64,000 nucleotides of DNA from Turnera subulata (taxonomy: Eukaryota; Streptophyta; Magnoliopsida; Malpighiales; Passifloraceae): contig JAKUCV010003048.1 of assembly GCA_028386065.3 (NCBI GenBank), positions 232,423 to 296,422 of the forward strand, read 5' to 3'. The position numbers and the translations under genes are program-made. Below, one piece after another: positions 19,791 to 32,368 of this stretch (position 1 is the stretch's first letter; every line of letters starts with the position of its first letter). The notes below the pieces were generated by a model. That model saw only the letters and a program-made list of their open reading frames with translations. It was not told the origin of the DNA and did not search any database.

Positions 19791-22486
19791 TGTAACAGCC
19801 CAGGTAAAAATTTTATTATTACCGGGACTGTTTAAGTAATTTTACAGTAATTTACCATTTAAAATTAATCTTGGGTAATTAATTAGTGGTAAATCGAGCA
19901 TTGGATTCCAAAACCGAGCCTTGTCCCACGTTTGAGATTTTTCTGCGGATTTTACGGACCAAAGTTGGAATTTTTCGGGTCCAGGAATCTTCAGAAAAGC
20001 CGGGTTTATCCTCGAGTTAACGGACCAGAAATAAAGATAAGTGGGTATTTTGGATACTTTTTGGTCCAGGCGGGTCACACTTCACATACAGCATAGTAAC
20101 TGTATAATTAAAGCTCAATTATTCAGCCGCCTCTTCCTGTTATGTTTGTGATTAACCAGTATTTTGCTGCCTATTTAACCTCACCTCCTCTGCATGCCTT
20201 CGCACCATCATCACCAGCTTCACCCTGCAAACAAAGCAACCCATTATTCACCTTCTGCTACAAACATAAACACAACCCAGTAGAAAAACTAGAACCAGAA
20301 GAAAAAAAATAAAAAAAAATAAATACACAACCGCAACCGACACTGCCATGTCATCATCTCTTTCCCCTCCTCTTTTTTTTTTTCGTCCACCGTGACCAAC
20401 CCCCCACCGTGAGCCACCTCCACGCTGGCCGAGCCCCACCAACACCTCACGCACCCATCAACCACCTCTCTTCTCCTCCTCCTCGCTTTCGTCACCGTCG
20501 AGGCAAGCCACCACCTCGCTGCTCGGACGAAGCCGACCCGACGACGCGACGACTCGAGCTCCACCCTTCTCACGTCCCGCCGCCGTCGCCCTCGTCTCCT
20601 TCCCTTCGTCGCCTCGCCTTGTCATCCGCTGCGTTGCGCCACCTTACCGCCTCTCCTCGCCGCTGCGCGCTCGCCGAAAGCCACTACAACCCAAGGTGAG
20701 CACGGGTTGGTGACGACCCGAACTCATGACGGGCTGACCTGTTCTCTTTGGATCCGGGCGAGTTGGGTGGGCTGAAGCTAACGGGCTGGGGCTTGAGGCC
20801 TTGGGCTGCTGGTCTGGGCCTAACATGCCTAGGCTGGCTGCCTTGCTGGTCTGCTCCTGCGCCTGGGCTTTAGCTTGGGCCTTGGGCTAGGCTTGGACTT
20901 GGCCCAGTCCAGAAATAAAAAAAAAGAAAATAAAATTTGGAATAACTTGGAAACAAAAATAATTGGTAGAAAATATATTTTTGGGAAAAGTATATTATAT
21001 AGTAAATAATAATTATTTTGGAGGAAAATGAATATGGAAAGGGTATTATCAAGGTAATAAAATACCGGAATAATATCCGGGTATGAGTAAATATGGTATT
21101 ATTTTGACACATGGATAATAAATGGTGAATGATGATGATAATGGAAAAATCAACCCGGGGGAGTAACCGAGACGGGTCAGTATTTATTTTTCCGGTACAC
21201 AGTATTAGCATGGTATTTGCATATCACCTTATGTGTGCATATTATTTGATTGATATATGAGTTGATAACGAGTAGTTGCTTGGGGAACCGGACTTGGAAT
21301 CTGTCGGACAGTTTCATAATTGAGTAATCGGCTAAGGTGAGGATGGATAACCTTTGTTATATTGCCTGTAATACTTTGTGTGCTTTGTCTGATTGAACTG
21401 CTGAGATATTCTCTGTTGGTTATCGATTGCTGTGATTATTGCTGTTGTGGTTATTGGACTGTGATATTGATTCTGTGGATATTATGTTGAGATTGATGCT
21501 GAACTATTGACTGTGGATAATTGAGAATTGGAAATTGGAAATTGGGAATTGGGATTGATTTAAGATGATGATATAATTGTCACGTGGAAAGTAGTGGTAC
21601 GACCCGATGGTTTGAAAATTAATTTTGGGATGCTATGGTTGGTTACCTGGTTTGGTTACTTGGTTCGGTTGGCATGTCGATGCCTGAGGTTGGGGTATAT
21701 CGAATACCCAGTGGTTTGGATATACCGAATATCCGGTTGGCATGTCGTTGCCTGAGGTTGGGATATACCGAATACCCAGTGGTTCGGATATACCGAATAT
21801 CCGATTTTATGATGTGGGTCCCGGTATGGTAAGATTTGCTATGGTTCTTTGACTTGGCATCCGGAATTAATTGATAACCTGGTGCGACCCTAGCTTGTCC
21901 AGTGACGGGGGCCCGGAAGATAAAATTGGAATAATAATAAATATTCTTTTGGTCTTGGCTCAGTCTTACTAGAGTTGTGCTGTTGGTTTGCTTGTGTTTA
22001 CTTTATTGTATTACGGTTGCCTGCATATCACTGTTTATCCTTCGTCGGTGAGCACTTCGGACTCACCCTCTCGCCTGCGGGGTTTCATCCCGTAGGTTAA
22101 GTTGTTTCGTAGTTCAGGTACGATGTTCGATGGCCGCTGCTTTCTTCTCCACCTGACTCCGGATCCATACCTCCGCTGCATGTGCATAAAGTCTTCTGCT
22201 GCTATTCTGTTGCATATGATGCTGTATTATAATTCCGCTGCTATGTTTGCTTGTTCATATGACTTTGGGGCTGTTTGTCACTTTGCCTCTGTTGCTTGCT
22301 CTTTTCTCTGCTGCTGTTATATATTGTGAGCTGCGAGCTGCTGAATAATGGCCCCCGTGTTGGGTGACGGTTGTTGTATTTGTTTTCCAGTTGTACATAT
22401 GGGTTGTTGTAGTGTATTGCCTATCAATAAGAATAGTTTCGGCACGTGTTTACTGTGTTACGGTAAATACGGGTCGGGGCGCTTCA
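19791..22486 (+). mobile_element. 3' LTR of the Tekay/Del-type element
   Basis: The LTR is 2,696 bp, TGTAACAGCC to GCTTCA, and complete. It shows what the interrupted 5' LTR looked like. The leader donor AAGGTGAGC is at 20693-20701 and the 68-bp duplication at 21671-21806. The 3' flank starts 'aatta'; the left duplication is outside the window. Confidence 0.93.
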
Positions 22487-22889
22487 AATTAAGGAAGATT
22501 TTTTTTTTTGGAAAAGTAAGCAAAGAAGAACTTGATGGTATGCATGCAGACACAATAGAAATAATAAGTGTATGTATTATTTTAGAATTAAGTTCCCCGA
22601 TATGAATAGGATTATAGCTACTAAGAATTAAAAAAATTGAATTTTAGTTGGCTAAGTTGTCATCGACCGAGTTGGAAGAAAATAACTAATATCTATATTT
22701 ATTAATCAGTATGGAGAATTATGTCAAAATTAATGTATGGTGATTTAATTAATCAAGGATATTTTAGTATTCGCTGTTTTGGTGTTTTTATGTCTTCATG
22801 CTTTTATAAATAGTATAGATAAAGTTGCATTGATTAGTATTAAAAAAAAACATGTTACACCAAAGAGGGAAATATCTACTTTGAAGATT

Positions 22890-22890
22890 G

Positions 22891-22938
<48 letters not shown>

Positions 22939-22950
22939 GTAATAATAATA
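22890..22950. repeat. (TAA)n microsatellite
   Basis: About 20 units of a trinucleotide repeat, with a single AGT interruption near the end. Confidence 0.95.
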
Positions 22951-23182
22951 AAAGTATTAATGAATTATTTTTATTATTGTCCAAAATGATTATTATGTAT
23001 TAAATGAAACTATATATTTTTTTAATCTGCCAGACAAGCACATATAACACTATAGCATAAAGAAAACACATACATATCACTAAAATTTAATGAATAATAA
23101 TAAAATACATGGACTCTTACGTACAAGTTTTAAAACCCATATGAAAAGTTTTTTTTGTTTTTTGATTTCAAACGGATACTTT

Positions 23183-23560
23183 CTATTCAAGAAAGAGTAG
23201 CATACAACTCATGATTGAGGGCACACCACAACTGTGACGGTGGCTCCTTGCCAAAGTATGAGCAGCATTATTAGCCTCACGTTTAACAAAAGCCAAGGAG
23301 AGTACGAGTCCAGAGGACAAGATAGATTTAATATCATCTAAAAGCATTCCCATGGTAGTGGAAGGAGTATCAGAGGTCATAATTAAGTAATTTAACAAGG
23401 ACCTGGCAATCAGACTCAACATAAAGCCTTGAAAAACCTGCATCCCATGCAAAGAGAAGAGCATCCTTAAGAGCAACAGCTTCAGCAACCAAAGGGGAAA
23501 AGCTTTTAAAGTATGAGGGATGGCGTTCTCAAAAAAAAAAAAAGTATGAGGGATGGCCAT
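23183..23560 (-). pseudogene. RNase H-like (RVT_3) fragment
   Basis: The - strand translation contains DDIKSILSSGLVLSLAFVKREANNAAHTLAR. This matches the C-terminal helix and FV.R.AN..AH.LA signature of plant RNase H-like domains found in LINE derivatives and host genes. An upstream part encoding 'VESDCQ'-like residues is present in another frame, so there is at least one frameshift. It also carries a 16-nt poly(A)-tailed insertion at 23525-23540. This is a decayed fragment, not a gene. Confidence 0.65.
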
Positions 23561-24521
23561 GACGCTCCTCCGCCATTGCTCGTAAATGTCAGATACCAAA
23601 ATAGACAAAAGCTTTAAAAGAAATATGAGACTATGCGAATCCTGAAGAAAACATAGAAACTGATTGTAACTTTTCAAGGATTAGAGATAAGAATTTATAT
23701 ATTCATCAAAAGCGAAAAACATTTAAGCTGTTCTTAGAAAATATCTTGGACAGGCAGAATTTACAGGAATGATATTTGTAAGCTAACTAAATAATAAAAT
23801 TGACGGAAATACTAGTCTAAGGAGCTCTAACTTAATACTGGTATCATTTTTCAAGGCTGAAGGTCTCGTCCTAATAGTAATCTACAGAACTAAAAAAAGA
23901 TACAAAAATTCTATTTTCTTAATTAAAAAAAAATCCCAATATCAAAGAGATTACCATTCTTGATAATAAGTACAAGATTTTTTTTGATGCTAAATAATAA
24001 GTACAAGATTCTTGTGGTGCTTATAAGTTGTAATCTTTTGCACCCGCTAATAATGTTTCTTAATAACAGGGAGCAAGCATAGATGACATGGAAAGTGGAA
24101 GTTTGGTTTGGTAGATATATTTGGTAATTTCACCAGATTGGCAAAAAAATGATGTTTGAGATATTCATATTATGGTCATTCTATGGTGCTCCTTGAGTAT
24201 GGTACTCACCATAATTATTTTTTATTAATTAAATTTTATGTAATATTAATTTGAAGAATTCAAAGAATAATAAATACTTTCGTTATTTAAGAATATTTTT
24301 ATTTCCATTTCAATTGGAAATTTAAATTTATAACTTATTAAGAGTTGGGGTAGATCTATTCATTTTAGGAGGTCGACCTAATAGTTATTAATGGGTCAAC
24401 CCATTAAAATCACAGGTCGACCTATCAACTAAATAATTATTAATAGGTCAATACGTTTAAATTAACAGGTGAACCTATTAGTTAGTAAATATAATTTTTT
24501 TTATTGCGTAGAGGTAGACCT

Positions 24522-25998
24522 TGTAACAGCCTAGGTAAAATTTGGATTTTTACCGTGACTGTAAAAGTCGTTATACAGTGATTTACCTTTGAATTTAATC
24601 TTGGGTAATTAATTCAAAGTAAATCGGGCATCGTTTTTCGAAACCGAGGGTTTTTCCGCGCTCGTGATTTTTCCGTGGATTTTTCGGACCAAAGTTGGTA
24701 TTTTTCGGATCTCGGAATCCTCAGAAAAATCACACCAGAAGTATAACTAAGGAGGTATATCAGTTATTTTCTAGTTCGGACGGTACACGACTTACCTGCA
24801 TAATTGAGGGCTGCGCCGCCTTGCTCCTGTGTCGCCCGTGCCTTGCTTTTCCTGTGTAACCAGTATCACCATGCACCACCTATAACCTTGTGTTTTTCCT
24901 ACTTCCAGTACACCACCATCATCACCTTCATCTTCACTGCCCAGCTCCTCTGCCCGTCCTTACCCTGCAAAAACCAGTAACCATCTACCACAACCAGTAA
25001 AGGAAACCAAAACCGAGAAAAAGAAAAGAAAAGAAAAAGAAAGAAAACAAAGACAATACACAAACACCCACACGTCACCGCTTCACCATCCTTCCCTCTC
25101 CTTTTCATTTTTCTTCTTTCTTCCTTGCCGTGACCAACCTCCACCACACACCACCAGCCGACACCCTCACCACCAAACGCCGCCACACCTGCACCTCTCT
25201 TCCTTCCTCTTACAGTGAACCGCCATCGAGAACCACCACTGCCACACCGCCACCACCGAGCCATCGCCACCATCTCCCTCTCTCTTCCTACTCTCTCGCT
25301 CGCCCCACCGCCGCGCAGTGGAGACGAGACCAAAGCGCGCCGCCCGAGCCTCCGTCGCCTTCCCCTTCCCGTGTCGTCTCTCTCGCCTCGCCTTTCATGC
25401 GTCGCTGCCGCCGTCGCTCGCCTCATCACGCGCTGCCGACAGGCTCACCAAGGTGAGCAGATCCACAGGGTTAATGGTGACCCGTTTGTGGCGGGTCGAC
25501 CCGGTCGTTATGGTTTTGACCCGGGTTTTGTGGTTTGGGTCGCGCCTGTGGACTGGATATGCTTGGGCTTGGGTGCAGCTGGGCCAGCTGCATGGGCCTG
25601 TACCTAGGGTCCTGGTTGGGACTGGGTTGAGGTCTATGTAGTGGGTTGGGCTGTACTGTTGGCCCAGTCTGATTTTTTTTTTTTAAAAAAGAAAAGATAT
25701 TCTGGAAAATAAAAATAAATATAATTCTGGGAATAATATGGAAAAAGATAATAATTTATATTACGGAAAAATAAATGGTATATTCTGGAAAATATGTGCC
25801 TATATTACATAATTATATAATTACTTTGACATACTATTATTTTGGAAAATCAAGGTAGTTATAATATGAGTAGTATTCTAGAAAAAGATATGTACATTAT
25901 GGAGATATTTTCAAATATATAGATATGTTATTATTTTTTGGGAAAAATTATTATATGGTTAATACCTTTGATATATGTTATGATAATTACTTTTGGGA

Positions 25999-26046
<48 letters not shown>

Positions 26047-27986
26047 GTACGTTAGCATTTGTTCAGAGGAATTATTTTATGGTAAGTATACTTTTGAAAA
26101 AAAATGGTATATTTCTGGAAAAGTGTATATATAGTATATAATTATATTTGTGAAGATAAATCAAATAAGTACTTTGACATAATATTATTTTTGGGAATCA
26201 ACGTAATTATAATAAGATTTATATCCTTTGAAAAATGCTATATGGTAAAATACTTTTTAGAAAAGGATATGTATGCTACGAAAATATTTTGGAAAATATA
26301 TGTTTATGGTAATTATATAAACTCATGGAAAATATCTTGGATAGGGTATTACAAAGTAAAATACCGGAATAATAATCGGATACAAATACGATATATTATT
26401 TTTGGAAATGGATTAATATTGGTAAATGATAATATTCTTATCATAACCGAAGAAGCACCGGGGTAAATGGGAATATTACATTTTGTCATTCGCATACCGA
26501 CTTTGGAACCTTTTGAGGATTTTCAAACCTGATAATCGGCTAAGGTGAGGATAAGTAATTATTAATATACTGCCCGTAATATCAAGTTGTTGATTGTTCA
26601 CTGTGTGTGTTATTTGCTGGTATGTATTACTTTTGTGGCTGTGAATGGTTTGTTGTGAGAATTAAGTTGATTGTTGTTGTCATTGATGTTGTTGGAACTA
26701 TTGCTTCTGTTGAGTTTGTTATGGTTGTTGTTGGGCTGTTAGCAGAGGTTTGGTTTGTTAGCTGTGGTCTAGGTTTGATATCTTGGGAAGGTATTCTAGA
26801 ATGATGATATTCTGAACTGTTAGGTTTCTCGAGGCTTATGATCATTATTGTGATTTGTTGTTGGGCTGTTGATAGAGGATCAGTCTGTTTATTGAGATAT
26901 AGGTTGAGTGAATTGAGTTGTGGAACAATTGGAATTTTGTTAGAATGTTGATGACTGTATTGCAACGTGGTGAGTTGAGGTACGACCAGACGGTTAGAGA
27001 CGGTTAAGGATGTTGATGCTTGGGACGTTGATCCCGGTTTGATATTTGGGATGTTGATCCCAATTTGATATTGTTGGGATGTTGATCCCTGGTTCTGCTT
27101 GATCTGGCACCAGAAACAAGTTGATAACCTGGTACGACCCTAACTTATCACGCGACAGGTCTAGTGATCTGTGAGGATTTGATTTCGGTACGGCCAGAGG
27201 CGGTAGTTTGGGTCCGTAACGACCCTGTGATTATGGTTTGGCCCGTAACGGCCTGTGATTTGATTTGGACCCGTAACGGTCCTGTGTTGTTCTTTTTACC
27301 GCGGCACGACCAACCCTTGTTTCGTGATATGGGGTTCTTTTGGAGGATTAGTTGTTAACTTGGAAGTTTAGTGGTATGACCCGGTCGGGTGTGGAGATGT
27401 GAAGTCTCGTCGTTGTTGTCATGTTATTCGTGATGTTATGCGTTTGAGCATTGTTGTTCCTGTTTGGGTGGTATTATATTTTGTTATGATTGTGATTGCT
27501 CTTTTGACTCTGTGGTATGATATCCTCATACGTGAATTTGAGTTTGGTGTTCAATTATGACTTGGTTATTATTGGCTGCTTGTATATGTATTTTTGCTTA
27601 TGGATTTTACCCGGTGAGCACTTAGGACTCACCCCTCGCCTGCGTGACTCGGTCACGTAGTTTAATTTGTGCTGAGTATAGGAACATACATGGGAAGCTG
27701 TAGTGTACCCTCGGACAGGACTCGGATCCATTAGTTTGCATCGGATTTTGCATATATTGATATTGAGATTAAAATTGCTTCCGCTGTGCTATTGTTGATG
27801 TCCCCGAGGTCGGGCGACGTGTTTTGATGCTGGGCCGAAAGGACAGATTTCTGATGTTTATGATGTGACATTGGGCCGTTGGGCCGGTTTCTTTGATATA
27901 TTCATTGATATTATCTTTGGGCCGTTGGGCCGTGTATCGTGTTGTATTCACTGTTGTACAGTTCCGACACATGTTTACTGAGACTG
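24522..27986 (+). mobile_element. Solo LTR of a Tekay-related element, left part (level 1)
   Basis: It starts TGTAACAGCC and is related to the other long LTRs here. It is preceded by GACCT (24517-24521), and the same GACCT follows '...ggggcgtttca' at 43764-43768. The LTR is therefore complete at both ends and has no internal domain: a solo LTR of about 3.49 kb, cut at 27986 by the level 2 element. Internal features are a splice-donor-like AAGGTGAGC (25450-25458), an AT dinucleotide run (26002-26046), and minisatellites of 'gatgttgatccc' (27015-27090) and 'cccgtaacg' (27210-27285). The large basic/proline-rich ORFs in its leader are not credible genes. Confidence 0.85.
26002..26046. repeat. 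(AT)n microsatellite
   Basis: A nearly pure AT run inside the solo LTR. Confidence 0.95.
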
Positions 27987-30734
27987 TGTAACGCCCCGAC
28001 CAACAATTACCCAACAAATAGCAATTATTGAATAACAGTGCCGACACGAGGCATAAACAATGTAAATAACGATATACCGGCCCAACGGCCCAATAACAAA
28101 TACGTCACCCGAACCCGGGGACCCAAAATATAGCACAACGGAAGCATTTTAATCTCATAAGCAACATATGCAAAACCCCAAATGCAATCTAATGGATCCA
28201 AGTCCTGCCCGAGGGTACACTGCAGCTTGCCTCACACGTTCCTGTACTCAACACAAACAAACTACTTGACCGAGTCACGCAGGCGAGGGGTGAGTCCGAA
28301 GTGCTCCCCGGGTAAAATCCATAAGCAAATATACATATACAAGCAACCGATAATAACCAAGTCATAACAAACAGCGATTATCCAAAGTTTTCCCAAAACT
28401 TAGATAGCACTCTTGGTGATCCTAGACACACCATTCCAATTTTATTATCAGGGCCCCTATCACTAGTTAAGTGGTGGCAGTTGCCAGGTAGTCAAGCTAG
28501 CTAGGCCGTGGATCCCGCCCTGGTACCTCCACGTAATAACTGGCACAGACAGAGAGCAGACCCCAAGCACACTCTCCCCCAACGCCTAAAATAAAAATTT
28601 GTACAGACAGGGAGCAGACCCCAAGCACACTCTCCCCTAGCACCATAAATATAAAGACTACCATCAGGCTGTTCCAACATTTAACCGTGACTTTACTAGA
28701 TGTCTAAGTGTTTTCATTTCATTATCTTATTTTCCCTCGACTTGTTATCACATTACTATTAACCGACCATTATACATTATCCCGAGCAGGCTCACAGCCC
28801 CTTCGCTCATCTAGATAATACAAACTTATTCCAAACGGTCATCCCATACTAGTACCCCCGGTACTCAACTCACACTATTCTCACAGTCAACAACAACAAC
28901 AATAAACTTACTTTTACTAAGAATTCCAACATCATCAATATCATCAACAACTAATCACAGTCACAAAAGTAGTGTCATACCAGCAAATATCACACATAGT
29001 AAACAAACAACAACTTGATATCACGGGCAGTATATAAATATTTACTTATCCTCACCTTAGCCGATTATCAGGTTTAGAAATCCTCAAAAGGGTTCCAAAG
29101 TCGGTTCCTCGTTCAACTGCTCAGTAACAACTCCTATATAACAAATAATATGCACACAGAAGATGCACAGCAAATAATATGCAAATGACAAAATGTAATG
29201 TTCCCATTTACCCCAGTGCTTCTTTGGTTATGATAAGAACATTATCATTTACCATTATTAATCCATTTCTAAAAATAATATATCATATTTATATCCGGAT
29301 ATTATTTTCGGTATTATACTTAGATAATACCCTTTTCAATTTTTTTTTTATATTTATTTATCTCAACTTATATTTTTCCATAAGGTATTTACCATCATAT
29401 AATTTTTTTTCGAAGATAATCATATATATATTTATATATATTTTCTAGAAATATATTCCCATATACAGTTATCATTATTATATATATTTTCTTTTTGAAA
29501 GTATCCATAGTATATATCTTTTTCTATAAAACAATTACCAGATGAAACATTTCAAATAATATTTTCAGAAAATAACTGTATGTCTTACCATTTTTATTTT
29601 TATTTTTATTTTTTTAAATCGGGCTGGGCCAAATCTCACAGCCCACAGCCCAACCCAACATCTCCAACCCATACACACTAATGTCCAGGTCACAGGTCCA
29701 AGACACCAGGCCCAAGACCAGGCCCGATTCTTGAACCCAACAGCCATGACCCATGCCAGACCCGTTTGAAAATCGGGGTCAGCTCACCTACAACCCGGAA
29801 CCTCACGGGTTGAACGGCAAGCGAGGCGGGCACGAGCAGCAATGGCGACTGCAGGTGAAGGTGGCACCAGCAGCGGTGGCGACTGTAGGCGAAGGTGGCG
29901 CGACGCGAGGAAGAGGCGACGTGAACGGCTGCAGGGGACGGCGAGGTGGAGATGAAGGTAACGGATCGTGGGCGGCGTCGATCTGTAGCAAAGGAGGAAG
30001 GCGACGACGCGGCGGCTGACGAGCTCCTGCTTCGTCGGCGGCGCGATGGGGAGGAGAAGGAAGAAGGAGGAGGTGGCGCGTTGGTGATGGTGGCGGCGAG
30101 GTGCTCTCTGGTGGTGGTGGATCGGTTTGTTGTTATCTTTTTTTTTCTTTTTTTCTTTCTTTTCTCTCTTTATTTTTCTGGTTTCTCTTCTCTCTTTTTT
30201 TTTCTTTTCTTTTCTTCTTTTCTTTTTTTTTTCCTTCTTTGGTTTTGCAGGTGATGGGAACGTAATTGAAGAGCAGGTATGGTGTTTCTGAAGAAAAAAA
30301 AAAGTGATACAGGGTTTGTAAGATGAAGATGAAGAAGATGGTGTATGAGAAGGCAGAGTGAAAACGGTATATAGGCTATGCAAGGGTGGGTGGCACAGGA
30401 AGCAGGCGGCGCAGACATGCATAATTAAGCCGCCTCTCAATTATGCAGGTCTGTCTGCAACGTAGGCGTGTACTGTTCGGACCAGAAAATAACTGATATA
30501 CCTCCTTAGTTATATTTCTGGTGTGATTTTCTGATGATTTTGGGACCCGAAAAATACCAACTTTGGTCCGGAAAAATCCACAGAAAAATCCCGAGCGCGG
30601 GAAAAACCTCGGTTTTGAAAAGCAACGCTCGATTTACCTTGAATTAATTACCCAAAATTAAATTCAAAGGTAAATCACTGTATAACGATTTTTATAGTCC
30701 GGTAAAAATCCAAATTTTTACCCGGGCTGTTACA
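27987..30734 (-). mobile_element. 3' LTR of the level 2 element
   Basis: It is 2,748 bp. In element sense it begins TGTAACAGCCC at 30734 and ends GGGGCGTTACA at 27987. A TATA (reverse of 30366-30374) is followed by a pyrimidine-rich leader and the donor-like GTAG|GTGAGC (29782-29791, reversed). A 58-bp tandem pair 'gagcagaccccaagcac' lies at 28550-28650. ORFs of low complexity here are not genes. Confidence 0.9.
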
Positions 30735-30772
30735 GTTTACCCACCTTAAAAAGAATTTCGTCCCCGAAATTC
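30735..30772 (-). other. Polypurine tract of the level 2 element
   Basis: On the - strand it reads 'aatttcggggacgaaatt' then 'aaggtgggtaaac' against the LTR. It is nearly identical to the tract at 19752-19790, which links this element to the Tekay lineage. Confidence 0.75.
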
Positions 30773-30875
30773 CGTCTTATCCGTGGGTCCTACCTCGATA
30801 AGCTTCTGGTATACTCCACCAGCTGTCCGAACTCAACACGATATCTCGCTTATACCCTTACGCGTCTCTGGCTCC

Positions 30876-30885
30876 CTTATAAAAA
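30876..30885 (+). promoter_or_regulatory. TATA box before the 107-residue antisense ORF
   Basis: The sequence ccCTTATAAAAAcc lies 44 bp before the ATG at 30920. The ATG context is ctgccATGGa. Confidence 0.45.
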
Positions 30886-30919
30886 CCAAACCTCAACCCT
30901 GGCAAACTCATTCTCTGCC

Positions 30920-31243
30920 ATGGACTCACCAATAAGAACTCAAACTACCTTTGACTCAGAGGAGTTAAGTTATATTGGTGGTGCTAATCCCTTCATGACA
31001 GATTCCGATGAAGAACCTCCGAAGAAACGCTTCAAGACGAACATCATCGGTCTCAAGGAACATATGGTGGTCTCCAGGAGACGGCGAAAGAAACCTGTCG
31101 GCAAGGAGGAGCCTTCCAGTAGCAAGGATGCTGATGATAGGAAGGGCAAAGCAACTGCTCCCAGCGATAAATCACAGCAGACCCTGAAGCTTTTGACCGC
31201 TTCACTGAAGAAGATCAACACGGCGGTGATGCAGATCGAATAG
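30920..31243 (+). CDS. Antisense ORF of unknown function with nuclear-localisation-like motifs
   Basis: This 107-residue ORF lies in the internal region of the level 2 element, opposite to its sense. I recognise no family. An acidic patch (DSDEEPP) is followed by two basic clusters, PPKKRFK and SRRRRKKPVGK, that look like nuclear localisation signals. A Ser/Lys/Asp-rich stretch and an amphipathic TLKLLTASLKKINTAV end follow. A TATA box and a good ATG context precede it. It is too short and unique here to call firmly as a gene. Confidence 0.4.
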   Translation: MDSPIRTQTTFDSEELSYIGGANPFMTDSDEEPPKKRFKTNIIGLKEHMVVSRRRRKKPVGKEEPSSSKDADDRKGKATAPSDKSQQTLKLLTASLKKINTAVMQIE

Positions 31244-32017
31244 GCGTGTATGGGACTCCCTCTCAGGTCGAGAACATACAAAAACTTGTAAAAGATGTAG
31301 AGAAGCAAGTAACTCCATAGAGTACTCCTTCTCTATTGTAAAACGTTATGATAAATAAAACAAGCTATTCTTTCCAAAACAGAACTCTTTTTAAAGATAT
31401 GAAAACTCATCTTAAGCAGAAAAGCAAGCATTTTAAGGCAAACAAAAACCAAGCATAAAGAAGTAAAAACAAAACATGTTTCCATGTCCATCGCTCTAGA
31501 TCGGTCATATAGGTCCTCGAGCCAGAGAAACACAACTCCCATAACTGACGGAGAAGTCGGTTCTCCTCGTGAAAAAGACATCCGTTAACTCACAAGGTGA
31601 TGATCAAGAGCACGTCCTGTGTCCCTCGAAAGAAATGATATCCACCTGTCCACAAGCCAAAAACTTCTTCCAGGTATCGTATCCCTCCATGATGTCCAAA
31701 AAGATGCAACCTGTCACACATACACTCTACCTGAGGTATGGTCCAATCAATCTAGCCACAACGGTCACGGATGCATGTGATAAAAGATGCAGGAAAAAGC
31801 CATAAAAAGGAAAAAGCAAGGTAGCCAAACGTGAAAGAAAATGTAAGATGTAAACGAGCTGAAAAATACTCGTGTATGTAGCCTAAAAAACATATAAAGT
31901 GACAAAGCAAAATTTCAAACCAGTGGCAAAATTTTCAAAAAGCAAAATCTTGAAGATCGCAAACGGTTTGGAGTTTTGTGAAAAGAATCTACTTTTCCTA
32001 TCCCCGAAAAATATTTT
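31244..32017. other. Internal non-coding stretch of the level 2 element
   Basis: No supported gene. It is of mixed composition, with short ORFs on both strands that have no recognisable domain. Confidence 0.5.
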
Positions 32018-32238
32018 GAATTTTTTTTCTTTCTTTCTTTCTTTTTCTTTTTCTTTTTCTTCTCTTTTTTTTCTTTTTCTTCTTCTTTTTTTTCTTAACT
32101 TTTTTTTTCTTCTCTTTTTTTTCTTCTTTGTTTACTGTTTCTCTTTTTTTATATTTCTTCTCTTTTTTTTTTCTTTACCCTTTTTCTTCTTCTTTTTTTC
32201 CTTTCCTTTCCTTTTCTTTTCTATTTCTTTTTTTTTCG
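32018..32238. repeat. ~220-bp polypyrimidine (T/C) tract
   Basis: This is almost pure T and C on the + strand (runs of ttct and tttc), ending ~45 bp before the TATA box of antisense gene copy 2. ORFs rich in Phe/Ser across it are artefacts of composition. Confidence 0.9.
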
Positions 32239-32281
32239 GGAACAGGTGGGGTCTATACTTTGAAAAAAGGTAATCATATGT

Positions 32282-32290
32282 CTATAAAAG
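32282..32290 (+). promoter_or_regulatory. TATA box of antisense gene copy 2
   Basis: The sequence gtCTATAAAAGgca lies 87 bp before the ATG at 32369. It is homologous in position and sequence to the box at 10885-10893. Confidence 0.6.
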
Positions 32291-32368
32291 GCAAGCGCTG
32301 GAAAGCAAATAACCCAAAAAGCATCTGAAAACGTTCAGAAAAAGTAAAACACAACGCGTCGAGACAGC

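Larger units (their letters stand above)
22487..24521. other. AT-rich spacer, left half of the site of the nested elements
   Basis: No intact gene is visible. It contains an ATA/TAA microsatellite (22890-22950), an RNase H-like fragment, and near its right end the first members of a degenerate GGTCGACC repeat (24371, 24415). It continues at 43769 once the nested elements are set aside. Confidence 0.7.

Noticed and set aside
24899..25641. Long overlapping ORFs on both strands, rich in Pro, Arg, Ser or Gly
   Set aside because: They follow the GC-rich, low-complexity leader of the solo LTR. Similar ORFs appear in every related LTR leader (890-1352, 20248-20826, 29753-30440, 42745-43440) with no shared domain or start.
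31899..32328. Phe/Ser-rich ORFs that could be read as membrane proteins
   Set aside because: They are translations of a T/C homopurine-homopyrimidine tract.
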